Made by a program: the position numbers and the translations under genes. A DNA stretch of 64,000 bases from Prevotella veroralis DSM 19559 = JCM 6290. GTDB lineage: Bacteria; Bacteroidota; Bacteroidia; Bacteroidales; Bacteroidaceae. Location: assembly GCF_000377625.1 (NCBI RefSeq), contig NZ_KB898336.1:18201-82200 (forward strand), in the 5' to 3' direction. Below are positions 29,776 to 37,696 of this stretch, one piece after another (the first letter of the stretch is position 1; each line of letters starts with the position of its first letter). The notes beneath the pieces were generated by a model that made no database searches, was not told the origin of the DNA, and saw nothing but the letters and a program-made list of their open reading frames with translations.

Positions 29776-29863
29776 CATCTTTTTAGTCGAATAAGTTCAT
29801 TAATAGCGTGAAACTTTATAAAATGAGAAAAGGCTCTGATTTGCTTATATTCAGTTTTTTTTG

Positions 29864-29871
29864 TACATTTG
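29864..29871 (+). promoter_or_regulatory. -7 promoter element for the topoisomerase gene
   Basis: TACATTTG on the plus strand. The first in-frame TTG (29869) lies inside it, so the start codon must be the downstream ATG at 29923. Confidence 0.75.
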
Positions 29872-29922
29872 CAGTCATCTGTAACTTATATAGCTAAGCT
29901 ACGACACAACAACAACGACAAT

Positions 29923-32655
29923 ATGGATGACGAAATAAAAGACATGGACGAGCTCGCTCCTGCCGATGAGGTGCAAGGAAAAGAAACTCATTCTGACTAC
30001 AAGCCTGCTGACAGGTTTGACGCTGCTGCAGTGCATCACCTCTCTGGTATGTATAAGAATTGGTTTTTAGATTACGCCAGTTATGTAATCCTTGAACGTG
30101 CCGTTCCGCATATCGAAGATGGCTTGAAGCCTGTTCAACGCCGTATTCTCCATTCGATGAAGCGCATGGATGATGGGCGATACAATAAGGTTGCGAACAT
30201 TGTTGGGCATACCATGCAGTTCCATCCACACGGCGATGCATCCATCGGAGACGCTTTGGTGCAATTAGGACAGAAGGATTTGCTCATTGACACACAAGGG
30301 AATTGGGGCAATATACTTACTGGTGACCGTGCAGCTGCGCCTCGTTACATAGAAGCCCGCCTATCCAAGTTTGCCTTGGAAACTGTTTTTAATCCAAAGA
30401 CAACCGAATGGCAACTCTCATACGATGGTCGCAACAAAGAGCCTATCACACTTCCTGTGAAGTTCCCATTACTTCTTGCACAAGGAGCGGAGGGTATCGC
30501 CGTTGGTTTATCATCAAAGATTCTTCCTCACAACCTCAACGATATCTGTGAAGCAGCAGTGCAATACTTACGGAATGAGGACTTTCATCTCTATCCAGAC
30601 TTCCCTACTGGCGGAAGTATTGATGCTGCGAAGTATAATGATGGACAGCGTGGTGGTGTATTAAAGGTGCGTGCCAAAATAGAGAAACTTGATAACAAGA
30701 CCCTCGTCATACGTGAGGTTCCTTTCACCAAAACGGCTAACTCACTTCAAGAATCAATCACAAAAGCAGTAGAGAAAGGTAAGATAAAGGTTCGCAAAGT
30801 AGAGGATATGACCGCCTCCGAGGTTGAGATTCAACTCCACCTCACCCCTGGCACATCCAGTGACAAGACCATTGATGCCCTTTATGCCTTCACTGATTGC
30901 GAAATAAACATATCTCCTAATTGTTGTGTCATTGAAGACAATAAACCTAAGTTCTTGACTATCTCCGACGTTCTTCGCAATTCCGTAGAACATACAAAGG
31001 CGTTGTTGAAGATGGAGTTAGAGATTCGCAAACACGAACTGGAGGAACAACTCTTCTATAATTCATTGGAACGTATCTTCATTGAAGAGCGTATTTATAA
31101 GGAGAGGAAGTTTGAGACTGCAAAGAACTTAGACGAAGTGGTAGTCTTTGTTGATGCTAAATTAGATCCTTATAAGAAGACCTTTATTCGCGAAGTAACC
31201 CGTGAGGACATCCTCCGCCTACTGGAGATTAAGATGCAGCGAATACTGAAATTTAATAAAGATAAGGCTGACGAACTCATTCAGAAGATAAAGGCTGAGA
31301 TTGCAGAAATAGATAAGGATCTTAGCGAGATGGTGCGTGTTACCATCGAATGGTTCACTCATTTGAAGGAGAAATATGGTAAGGATCACCCTCGCCACAC
31401 AGAGATAAAGAGCTTCGATACCATCGTTGCAGCGAAAGTAGTTGATGCCAACGAGAAGTTATACATAGATAGTAAGGCTGGATTCATTGGTACTGGACTC
31501 AAGAAGGCAGAGTTTGTTCAAAACTGTTCAGACCTTGATGACGTCATTATCTTCTATCGCGATGGTAAGTACAAGGTAATTCGTATTGCCGACAAGGTGT
31601 TTGTGGGTAAAGGAGTTATATATCTTCAGGTATTCAAGAAGAATGATAAACGCACCATCTATAACGTTGTCTATCGTGATGGAAAGACTGGTCCTTATTA
31701 CATCAAACGCTTTAATGTCACCTCAATTACACGTGACAAAGAGTATGACTTAACCTCAGGTACAGATGGATCAAGGATCATCTACTTCACAGCTAACCCT
31801 AACGGTGAGGCCGAACTGATAAAGATTACCCTCGATCCGAACCCTAACAAGCCCAAACAAAACATCTTCGTTGAGTATGACTTTGCTTCTGTGCTTATCA
31901 AGGGACGTACTGCTAAGGGCAAGCTACTCACAAAGAAGAACGTTCATCGTATCTCATTGAAGAGTCACGGACACTCAACATTGGGCGGACGAAAGGTTTG
32001 GTTTGACCCAGATATCAACCGAATCAATTACGAAGAGCATGGTCGTTTCCTCGGAGAGTTCGCTGATCAAGACAATATACTCGTCGTCTTGAAGAATGGG
32101 GAGTTCTATATTACGAACTTCGATGCAAGCAATCACTACGAAGATAACATCCTTCGCATAGAGAAATTCATTGCAGATAAACCATGGACAGCCGTTATCT
32201 ATGATGCAGACAATCAAGGTTATCCTTACCTGAAACGCTTCCAAATGGAGGCAACAAAGCGTCATCAGAATTTCATAGGAGATAATCCTAACTCACAAAT
32301 GGTACTCTTGACGGACGTTGCTTACCCTCGCATTCAAGTGACATACGGTGGGGTGGATGCTTCAAGAGGTACTGAAGAGTTTGATGCAGAACAGTTTGTT
32401 GGTATCAAAGGATTCAAAGCTAAAGGTAAACGTCTCACCACTTGGAAAGTAGATAAGATTGAGGAACTAGCGCCAACACGCTTCCCTGAAGAAGAGAAGA
32501 AGGATAATAACGATGAGGGAGATAATGGAGATGATACTCAAGAAGAGCCTACAACAAATCCAATGGAGGAGAATCTCGACCCTGATGCTGGTAAATCTCA
32601 ACAACAAGTGATTGATGAGATAACTGGGCAACTCAACTTGTTTACAGATGAATAA
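29923..32655 (+). CDS. parC: DNA topoisomerase IV subunit A (ParC/GyrA family)
   Basis: A type IIA topoisomerase A subunit of 910 residues that cuts and religates duplex DNA during chromosome decatenation. The breakage-reunion domain has DGLKPVQRRILHSM, the HPHGDASIGDALV segment that corresponds to the quinolone-resistance region, and the catalytic Tyr142 in AAAPRYIEARL. The coiled-coil and tower regions follow, with the C-terminal beta-pinwheel from about 530. The C-tail is acidic (about 850-890). No clear GyrA box is seen, which favours ParC over GyrA. The start at 29923 (MDDEIKDMDEL) is chosen because the upstream in-frame TTG lies inside the promoter. The tail is followed by a strong terminator. 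Confidence 0.92.
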   Translation: MDDEIKDMDELAPADEVQGKETHSDYKPADRFDAAAVHHLSGMYKNWFLDYASYVILERAVPHIEDGLKPVQRRILHSMKRMDDGRYNKVANIVGHTMQFHPHGDASIGDALVQLGQKDLLIDTQGNWGNILTGDRAAAPRYIEARLSKFALETVFNPKTTEWQLSYDGRNKEPITLPVKFPLLLAQGAEGIAVGLSSKILPHNLNDICEAAVQYLRNEDFHLYPDFPTGGSIDAAKYNDGQRGGVLKVRAKIEKLDNKTLVIREVPFTKTANSLQESITKAVEKGKIKVRKVEDMTASEVEIQLHLTPGTSSDKTIDALYAFTDCEINISPNCCVIEDNKPKFLTISDVLRNSVEHTKALLKMELEIRKHELEEQLFYNSLERIFIEERIYKERKFETAKNLDEVVVFVDAKLDPYKKTFIREVTREDILRLLEIKMQRILKFNKDKADELIQKIKAEIAEIDKDLSEMVRVTIEWFTHLKEKYGKDHPRHTEIKSFDTIVAAKVVDANEKLYIDSKAGFIGTGLKKAEFVQNCSDLDDVIIFYRDGKYKVIRIADKVFVGKGVIYLQVFKKNDKRTIYNVVYRDGKTGPYYIKRFNVTSITRDKEYDLTSGTDGSRIIYFTANPNGEAELIKITLDPNPNKPKQNIFVEYDFASVLIKGRTAKGKLLTKKNVHRISLKSHGHSTLGGRKVWFDPDINRINYEEHGRFLGEFADQDNILVVLKNGEFYITNFDASNHYEDNILRIEKFIADKPWTAVIYDADNQGYPYLKRFQMEATKRHQNFIGDNPNSQMVLLTDVAYPRIQVTYGGVDASRGTEEFDAEQFVGIKGFKAKGKRLTTWKVDKIEELAPTRFPEEEKKDNNDEGDNGDDTQEEPTTNPMEENLDPDAGKSQQQVIDEITGQLNLFTDE

Positions 32656-32663
32656 CATGATAT

Positions 32664-32706
32664 TCCCACTTATAGAGACCTGATGTGAATGTTTCTATAA
32701 GTGGGA
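32664..32706 (+). terminator. Strong terminator after the topoisomerase gene
   Basis: TCCCACTTATAGA (32664-32676) and its exact complement (32694-32706) form a 13-bp stem followed by TTTT. It overlaps the first possible ATG of the next gene at 32685, so that gene must start later. Confidence 0.85.
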
Positions 32707-32732
32707 TTTTCGCTTTAACGAAACTTATGCCT

Positions 32733-33569
32733 ATGAAACTAAAGACTCTCTTTTTACGTAAAACGAACTTCTTTATAACGTTTCTCTTATTCTCTTCAAC
32801 AACCTTACAAGCCCAAGACACCTTATATAATAATAAGGTGATAAGCAATGCACAAATGTTGGGTATCGGTACAGCTAACGTCCTCGACACTTACTTATCA
32901 CAAGAGAAATACAACGGAACAGAGCTTAGATACATCTCACATACAGTGCGTGAGAATGGTAGCAGGGTGTCACGAGAACTGATACATCAAGCTCAATTAC
33001 TCTATGCACACAATCGACGAGATAATAATAACGAATTAGGAGGTTATTACAACTTCCAATATAACTGGCAATATGTCATCAATAAATGGACTATCGGCAA
33101 TGGAGACTTACGCTTGAAAGCTGGTGGAGGAATTGACACAAGGCTTGGTTTCCTTTACAACACAAGTAATGCCAATAATCCAGCACAAGCTTATGGGCAA
33201 CTAAACATCGCTCCTAATGTTACAGCTGATTATCGGTTTCACCTTTGGAACAAGCCTTTCTGTCTCCGTTATGAATTACAAATACCACTCATTGGATTAG
33301 CTTTCTCACCTAATTATGGGCAGAGTTATTATGAGATATTCACGAAAGGTAATTACGATCACAACCTCGTTTTCACAACTCCCATCAATGCTCCTTCACT
33401 CCGACAGATGGTTACAATTGATTTTACATTGCATCATACCACCCTCCGTCTTGGCTATCTTGGCGATTACCAACAGGCTAAGATGAACGGATTACGCCAA
33501 CACACGTGGAGCAATCTATTTGTATTGGGTATCGTAAGAACATTTTCTATCAATAAAATATTACCATGA
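32733..33569 (+). CDS. DUF3316 family protein of unknown function
   Basis: An exported protein with a signal peptide (start MKLKTLFLRKTNFF, then LLFSSTTLQAQ). I use 32733 because an earlier in-frame ATG (32685) lies inside the terminator stem. The mature part has a Bacteroidales DUF3316 pattern: QMLGIGTANVLDTYLSQEKYNG, GGYYNFQYNWQYVI, NPAQAYGQLNIAPNVTADYRFHLW, RYELQIPLIGLAFSPNYGQSYYE and a closing VLGIVRTFSINK, which suggests a beta-barrel. Likely outer-membrane. The stop overlaps the start of the next gene by 4 nt, suggesting coupling. Function unknown. Confidence 0.82.
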   Translation: MKLKTLFLRKTNFFITFLLFSSTTLQAQDTLYNNKVISNAQMLGIGTANVLDTYLSQEKYNGTELRYISHTVRENGSRVSRELIHQAQLLYAHNRRDNNNELGGYYNFQYNWQYVINKWTIGNGDLRLKAGGGIDTRLGFLYNTSNANNPAQAYGQLNIAPNVTADYRFHLWNKPFCLRYELQIPLIGLAFSPNYGQSYYEIFTKGNYDHNLVFTTPINAPSLRQMVTIDFTLHHTTLRLGYLGDYQQAKMNGLRQHTWSNLFVLGIVRTFSINKILP

Positions 33570-34588
33570 GAAGAATCCAATCTAGCATCAGCTCTATCAC
33601 AACGAGCCTCCTTCTGATTCTCTTGTTGTGCTCTGTTACGAGCTGTATTGATAATGAAGAGTATGCCAACAATCCACGTGGAAACTTTGAGGCATTATGG
33701 AAGATCATGGATGAACATTATTGTTTCTTCTCACAAAAGGGAATAGATTGGCAAGAAGTTCATCAACGTTATGCCAAACAGTTCGACGTATCCATGAATG
33801 AGAAACAGCAGTTTGAAGTTTTAACGAATATGCTTTCAGAACTCAAAGATGGGCATGTCAATCTTTATACCTCTTTTAATATCGGACGTTATTGGGCGTG
33901 GAGAGACAACTATCCAAAGAATTATTCAGACTCGCTGGAGCGTAAATACCTGAAGAGTGATTATCTCATTGCAAGCGGATTAGACTATACTGTCTTTGAT
34001 GACAACATTGGTTATATACGCTGCGAGAGTTTCCAAAATCCTATTGGGGCTGGTAATTTAGATGACATCCTACTGCATCTTCAACCTTGCAACGGGCTTA
34101 TAATCGATGTAAGGAACAATGGAGGTGGACAGTTAAGTAATGCTGAAGAACTGGCAGCAAGGTTCACGAATAAGGAGGAGCTTGTCGGTTATATCCAGCA
34201 TAAAACAGGTCCCAATCATAACGACTTCTCATCACTTCAACCCGAATACCTCACTCCCGGAAAGGGTATTCGATGGCAGAAACCAGTCGTTGTATTGACT
34301 AATCGTAGTGTATTCTCTGCTGCCAACGAGTTCGTGAAGTATATGAAGTGTTGCCCAAACGTCCACGTCGTTGGTGATAAAACAGGTGGCGGAGCAGGTT
34401 TACCCTTCTCTTCCGAACTACCCAATGGATGGTCGGTTCGTTTCTCCGCATGCCCCATGTATAATCGAGATAAGCAAATGACAGAGTTCGGTATTGATCC
34501 TGATTACAAAGTAGATATCACTGAATCGGATCTCATAAAAGGCAAGGATACGATTATCGAGTTTGCTCGTCAACTCATTGCAAAGTAA
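33566..34588 (+). CDS. S41-family (C-terminal processing type) protease lipoprotein
   Basis: A 340-residue exported lipoprotein (lipobox SVTSC, Cys27). After an alpha-helical N-region (PRGNFEALWKIMDEHYCFF), the S41 peptidase domain shows GYIRCESF, LIIDVRNNGGGQ, TNRSVFSAANEF with the probable nucleophile Ser251, and VGDKTGGGAGLP with Lys272 as likely base. No PDZ domain is present, a short tail-specific-protease variant common in Bacteroidales. Translation is coupled to the DUF3316 gene by a 4-nt overlap, so the two may act together in the envelope. Substrates unknown. Confidence 0.9.
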   Translation: MRRIQSSISSITTSLLLILLLCSVTSCIDNEEYANNPRGNFEALWKIMDEHYCFFSQKGIDWQEVHQRYAKQFDVSMNEKQQFEVLTNMLSELKDGHVNLYTSFNIGRYWAWRDNYPKNYSDSLERKYLKSDYLIASGLDYTVFDDNIGYIRCESFQNPIGAGNLDDILLHLQPCNGLIIDVRNNGGGQLSNAEELAARFTNKEELVGYIQHKTGPNHNDFSSLQPEYLTPGKGIRWQKPVVVLTNRSVFSAANEFVKYMKCCPNVHVVGDKTGGGAGLPFSSELPNGWSVRFSACPMYNRDKQMTEFGIDPDYKVDITESDLIKGKDTIIEFARQLIAK

Positions 34589-34589
34589 T

Positions 34590-34634
34590 TGAACCAATCC
34601 TTCAACCGCCCGAAAGGAGAGCTTGAAGGGTTGG
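34590..34634. repeat. Hairpin made of a GC-rich arm repeat
   Basis: AACCAATCCTTCAA and its near complement TTGAAGGGTTGG flank CCGCCCGAAAGGAGAG, similar to the GC-rich arm family at 11701. It follows the S41 protease gene and may act as a terminator. Confidence 0.55.
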
Positions 34635-34786
34635 CTTTATAAAAGAATAATCTCCATCTTAAAACCGCCAAACACTTGTCTTAGTTTTAATTTTAGTTGC
34701 CGTCACATTTAACAAAACTATTGGCAGTTTACAACTAAACGTTAAAAAGAAATTCACAAACATTTGGTTATATCCAAAACATTATG

Positions 34787-34794
34787 TATCTTTG
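34787..34794 (+). promoter_or_regulatory. -7 promoter element for tRNA-Leu
   Basis: TATCTTTG, about 11 bp before the tRNA 5' end. Confidence 0.7.
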
Positions 34795-34804
34795 CACTCG
34801 TTAT

Positions 34805-34886
34805 GCGCCTGTGGCGGAATTGGTAGACGCGCTAGACTTAGGATCTAGTAACTTACGTTGTGCAGGTTCGAGTCCTGTTAGGCGCA
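34805..34886 (+). tRNA. tRNA-Leu (UAG anticodon)
   Basis: An 82-nt tRNA with a seven-base acceptor stem (GCGCCTG with TAGGCGC, last pair G-U), discriminator A at 34886, and anticodon TAG at 34839-34841 in loop CTTAGGA. It has a long variable arm as expected for tRNA-Leu. No CCA is encoded. A terminator follows. Confidence 0.97.
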
Positions 34887-34890
34887 CAAA

Positions 34891-34926
34891 AAAGAGCTAA
34901 GCATTATTGATGGTTAGCTCTTTTTT
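34891..34926 (+). terminator. Terminator after tRNA-Leu
   Basis: AAAGAGCTAA and TTAGCTCTTT form a 10-bp stem followed by T residues. Confidence 0.85.
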
Positions 34927-34987
34927 ATTCTATATACACATGTCAACATTGAAACCTCATGGTCTGACCTATCATTAATCCCCCTCA

Positions 34988-35407
34988 TTATTCATCATCA
35001 ACATCAGCCCAAATAACACGGACACCCGATGCCATGTCTTGAATCTTCTTCCCCTTCCGTCCGGCACGGGCACCAGAAGGAACAAACTTGCACTTTATAC
35101 CCTTGATATTTCGTTTGAGATTGAAGTCCTCCGGATTCTCCACCGGTTCGCTCTCTACGCTGAGGTGGAAACGTCCTAAGCCATCAAGAACAACCGTCTC
35201 ACCCTGTCGAAGGCGATAAGAAATCTCATCAATGAGGGCAATAACGAGCCCACGAACATCACCACGAGTAAAGGATGTATTCTCCTGAATGGCATCAGCT
35301 AACTCTTCAGTAGATACTTCGCCCGCACTAACTGTACGTGCATACCAATGTCCGGCACCCTTTTTATCTTTGAACTTACTCTGTTCTAATCTGATTTGAA
35401 TTGACAT
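34988..35407 (-). CDS. HU-family (HU-HIG type) DNA-binding protein
   Basis: A 139-residue HU/IHF-superfamily protein with an N-terminal extension, the Bacteroidota HU-HIG form. Features are GHWYARTVSAGEVSTEELADAIQE, FTRGDVRGLVIALIDEISYRLRQGETVVLDGLGRFHLSVESEPV (the HU core) and a C-terminal basic arm near GARAGRKGKK. It would bend or wrap DNA. A TATATTTG element on the minus strand lies 86 bp upstream, and a large AT-rich inverted repeat lies further upstream. Paralogues are common in Bacteroidales, so specific regulatory targets are unknown. Confidence 0.9.
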   Translation of the reverse strand: MSIQIRLEQSKFKDKKGAGHWYARTVSAGEVSTEELADAIQENTSFTRGDVRGLVIALIDEISYRLRQGETVVLDGLGRFHLSVESEPVENPEDFNLKRNIKGIKCKFVPSGARAGRKGKKIQDMASGVRVIWADVDDE

Positions 35408-35493
35408 AATATTATCTTTACTTAGTTACTCTGTCGGTTAAATAAGGCTCTTAGTTCTACCAATAGAGCCTAACTTATCTTGTAAAACAGCTG

Positions 35494-35501
35494 CAAATAT
35501 A
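35494..35501 (-). promoter_or_regulatory. -7 promoter element for the HU-type gene
   Basis: TATATTTG on the minus strand (reads CAAATATA on plus), 86 bp before the start. Confidence 0.65.
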
Positions 35502-35526
35502 ATAAAAAAGGATACCTTTTGCAAGA

Positions 35527-35587
35527 AAAAATAGATTATTTTTTAGACAAAAACAGATTTAACTCCAACTAAAAATAATCTATTTTT
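35527..35587. repeat. Perfect 17-bp AT-rich inverted repeat
   Basis: AAAAATAGATTATTTTT (35527-35543) and its exact reverse complement (35571-35587) are 27 bp apart. It lies about 120 bp upstream of the HU-type gene and before the tRNA-Val gene. It could extrude as a cruciform or bind an AT-preferring protein; it lacks a run of T to act as a terminator. Confidence 0.75.
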
Positions 35588-35810
35588 CCAAGTAATAAAA
35601 ATCTTTCTCGAATAAAGGTGAGCCATATCTCCCTGTTAAAAGACGATAGACAGAACAAAAGAAAAGCATATATAAGAGGTGTGCTAACCTTTTACGAGTA
35701 CAACACACAATGAATAAAAGGATAACAAACATAGCCTATTAAAGGAATAAATAATATCATTCTACACTAAAATAATCTCTTAATTACTTGCTAGAAACAA
35801 AAAAAACACT
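35588..35810. other. AT-rich intergenic interval
   Basis: No gene, tRNA or structured element recognised. It forms the upstream region of the tRNA-Val pair. Confidence 0.6.
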
Positions 35811-35818
35811 TACCTTTG
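35811..35818 (+). promoter_or_regulatory. -7 promoter element for the tRNA-Val pair
   Basis: TACCTTTG, about 21 bp before the first tRNA-Val. Confidence 0.65.
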
Positions 35819-35839
35819 CACCCGCCTTACAGATAGTAG

Positions 35840-35914
35840 GGGCGTTTAGCTCAGTTGGTTTAGAGCATCTGCCTTACAAGCAGAGGGTCGGCGGTTCGAA
35901 TCCGTCAACGCCCA
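35840..35914 (+). tRNA. tRNA-Val (UAC anticodon), first copy
   Basis: A 75-nt tRNA: acceptor stem GGGCGTT with AACGCCC, discriminator A, anticodon TAC at 35875-35877 in loop CTTACAA, T-loop GGTTCGAATCC. It is nearly identical to the next copy (D-loop GTTGG versus GCTGG). Confidence 0.97.
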
Positions 35915-35925
35915 CAAGGGGTGTT

Positions 35926-35959
35926 TCCCTGTGATTCTTCGGGGTTGCAGGGATTTTTT
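35926..35959 (+). terminator. Terminator-like hairpin between the two tRNA-Val genes
   Basis: TCCCTG and CAGGGA pair around a TTCG-containing loop and are followed by six T. A transcription stop between two identical tRNAs is unusual; the second copy may depend on readthrough or its own weak promoter. Confidence 0.7.
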
Positions 35960-35962
35960 CAA

Positions 35963-36037
35963 GGGCGTTTAGCTCAGCTGGTTTAGAGCATCTGCCTTAC
36001 AAGCAGAGGGTCGGCGGTTCGAATCCGTCAACGCCCA
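35963..36037 (+). tRNA. tRNA-Val (UAC anticodon), second copy
   Basis: Same 75-nt structure as the first copy, anticodon TAC at 35998-36000, one D-loop base different. Confidence 0.97.
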
Positions 36038-36058
36038 CTAATAGTTATCAGTAAAAGA

Positions 36059-36095
36059 GAAGACTTCGTAATGGATATTACGGAGTTTTCTTTTT
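36059..36095 (+). terminator. Terminator after the second tRNA-Val
   Basis: GAAGACTTCGTAAT pairs with ATTACGGAGTTTTC (two mismatches), then T-run. Confidence 0.75.
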
Positions 36096-36164
36096 ATAGT
36101 ATAAAAGGCGTATTCTTTTTTGTTTTATTATTACTTATCCTTGTGTGTTTACCGATTTTATTGC

Positions 36165-36172
36165 TAAATTTG
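36165..36172 (+). promoter_or_regulatory. -7 promoter element for purB
   Basis: TAAATTTG, 25 bp before the purB ATG. Confidence 0.7.
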
Positions 36173-36196
36173 CACCTATATTAATCATCCATTGAT

Positions 36197-37543
36197 ATGA
36201 CCCTCGACACATTAACAGCCGTATCTCCAATTGACGGTCGCTACAGAAGCAAGACAGAACGCTTAGCAGACTACTTCTCAGAGTATGCTCTTATTCGTTA
36301 TCGAATACGTGTAGAGATTGAGTATTTCATCACGCTTTGTGAATTGCCTCTACCTCAGTTGGCAAGTTTCAACCGTGACTTATTCGAGCAGTTACGCACT
36401 ATCTATCGTGATTTTAACGAATCGGGAGCAGCAAGAGTAAAGGAGATTGAGAAGACAACTAACCATGATGTCAAGGCGGTTGAATACTTCATTAAGGAGG
36501 AGTTCGACAAGATTGGGGGCTTAGATGCGTATAAGGAGTTCATCCATTTCGGCTTAACTTCACAGGACATCAACAATACAAGTGTTCCGCTGTCTATCAA
36601 GGAGGCACTCGAAGAGGTGTATTATCCACAAGTGGAGGAACTGATTCAGCAGCTAAAAGAGTATGCTGAAGAATGGAAAGATATCCCAATGCTGGCAAAG
36701 ACACACGGTCAGCCAGCCTCTCCTACTCGATTAGGAAAGGAGATTGAGGTTTATGTTTATCGTCTTAGCGAGCAACTGGAATCCCTACGCAGTTGTAAGT
36801 TTACAGCTAAATTCGGTGGTGCAACAGGTAATTTCAATGCACATCATGTAGCCTATCCATCGTATGACTGGCGTGCTTTTGGCAATCAGTTTGTCAGCGA
36901 GAAACTATGTTTGGAACGTGAACAATGGACTACACAGATTAGTAATTACGACCACATGGGTAGTATTTTTGATGCTATTCGTCGTATCAACACCATCATT
37001 ATCGACCTTGATCGTGACTTCTGGATGTACATCTCAATGGATTATTTCAAGCAGAAGATCAAAGCGGGCGAGGTTGGCTCAAGTGCTATGCCACACAAGG
37101 TGAACCCTATTGACTATGAGAATAGCGAAGGAAACCTTGGTATCGCTAATGCTATTTTGCAGTTCTTAGCACAGAAGTTGCCAGTTAGTAGACTGCAACG
37201 CGACTTGACAGACTCGACTGTCTTGCGTAATGTGGGTGTACCTCTTGGGCACAGCGTCATCGCTATTCAAAGTACATTGAAAGGCTTACGTAAACTCATT
37301 CTCCATGAAGAGAAACTACGCGAAGACCTCGATGACACATGGGCAGTAGTAGCTGAAGCTATCCAAACTATCCTTCGTCGTGAGGCTTACCCACATCCAT
37401 ACGAGGCATTAAAGGCTCTTACTCGCACCAATAAGAAGATGACAGAGGAGACAATTCATGAGTTTATACAGACGTTAAATGTCAGTGATAGCGTGAAAGC
37501 AGAGCTCATGGCAATCACTCCACACAACTATACAGGAATTTAA
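36197..37543 (+). CDS. purB: Adenylosuccinate lyase
   Basis: A 448-residue lyase of purine synthesis that splits SAICAR to AICAR plus fumarate and adenylosuccinate to AMP plus fumarate. It has the superfamily start SPIDGRYRSKTERLADYFSEYALIRYR, TTNHDVKAVEYF, HFGLTSQDINNTS, the TKHG-type KTHGQPASPTRLG and the signature GSSAMPHKVNPIDYENSEGN. The latter includes the catalytic Ser of the mobile loop. It is a single transcription unit with its own TAAATTTG element, and rluB follows after 153 bp. Complete. Confidence 0.98.
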   Translation: MTLDTLTAVSPIDGRYRSKTERLADYFSEYALIRYRIRVEIEYFITLCELPLPQLASFNRDLFEQLRTIYRDFNESGAARVKEIEKTTNHDVKAVEYFIKEEFDKIGGLDAYKEFIHFGLTSQDINNTSVPLSIKEALEEVYYPQVEELIQQLKEYAEEWKDIPMLAKTHGQPASPTRLGKEIEVYVYRLSEQLESLRSCKFTAKFGGATGNFNAHHVAYPSYDWRAFGNQFVSEKLCLEREQWTTQISNYDHMGSIFDAIRRINTIIIDLDRDFWMYISMDYFKQKIKAGEVGSSAMPHKVNPIDYENSEGNLGIANAILQFLAQKLPVSRLQRDLTDSTVLRNVGVPLGHSVIAIQSTLKGLRKLILHEEKLREDLDDTWAVVAEAIQTILRREAYPHPYEALKALTRTNKKMTEETIHEFIQTLNVSDSVKAELMAITPHNYTGI

Positions 37544-37696
37544 TAAACCAACAAAACCCTAAGAAAAAGATATTATTAATAAAACTGAGTAGCTCCTATT
37601 ATGGGAGCCTTAACTAACAATAAGAATAAAACAATAATAAACTTTATTACTCATTGATCGTGAGGTCAGTAGTTAACATTAAAGCAAACTACAATT

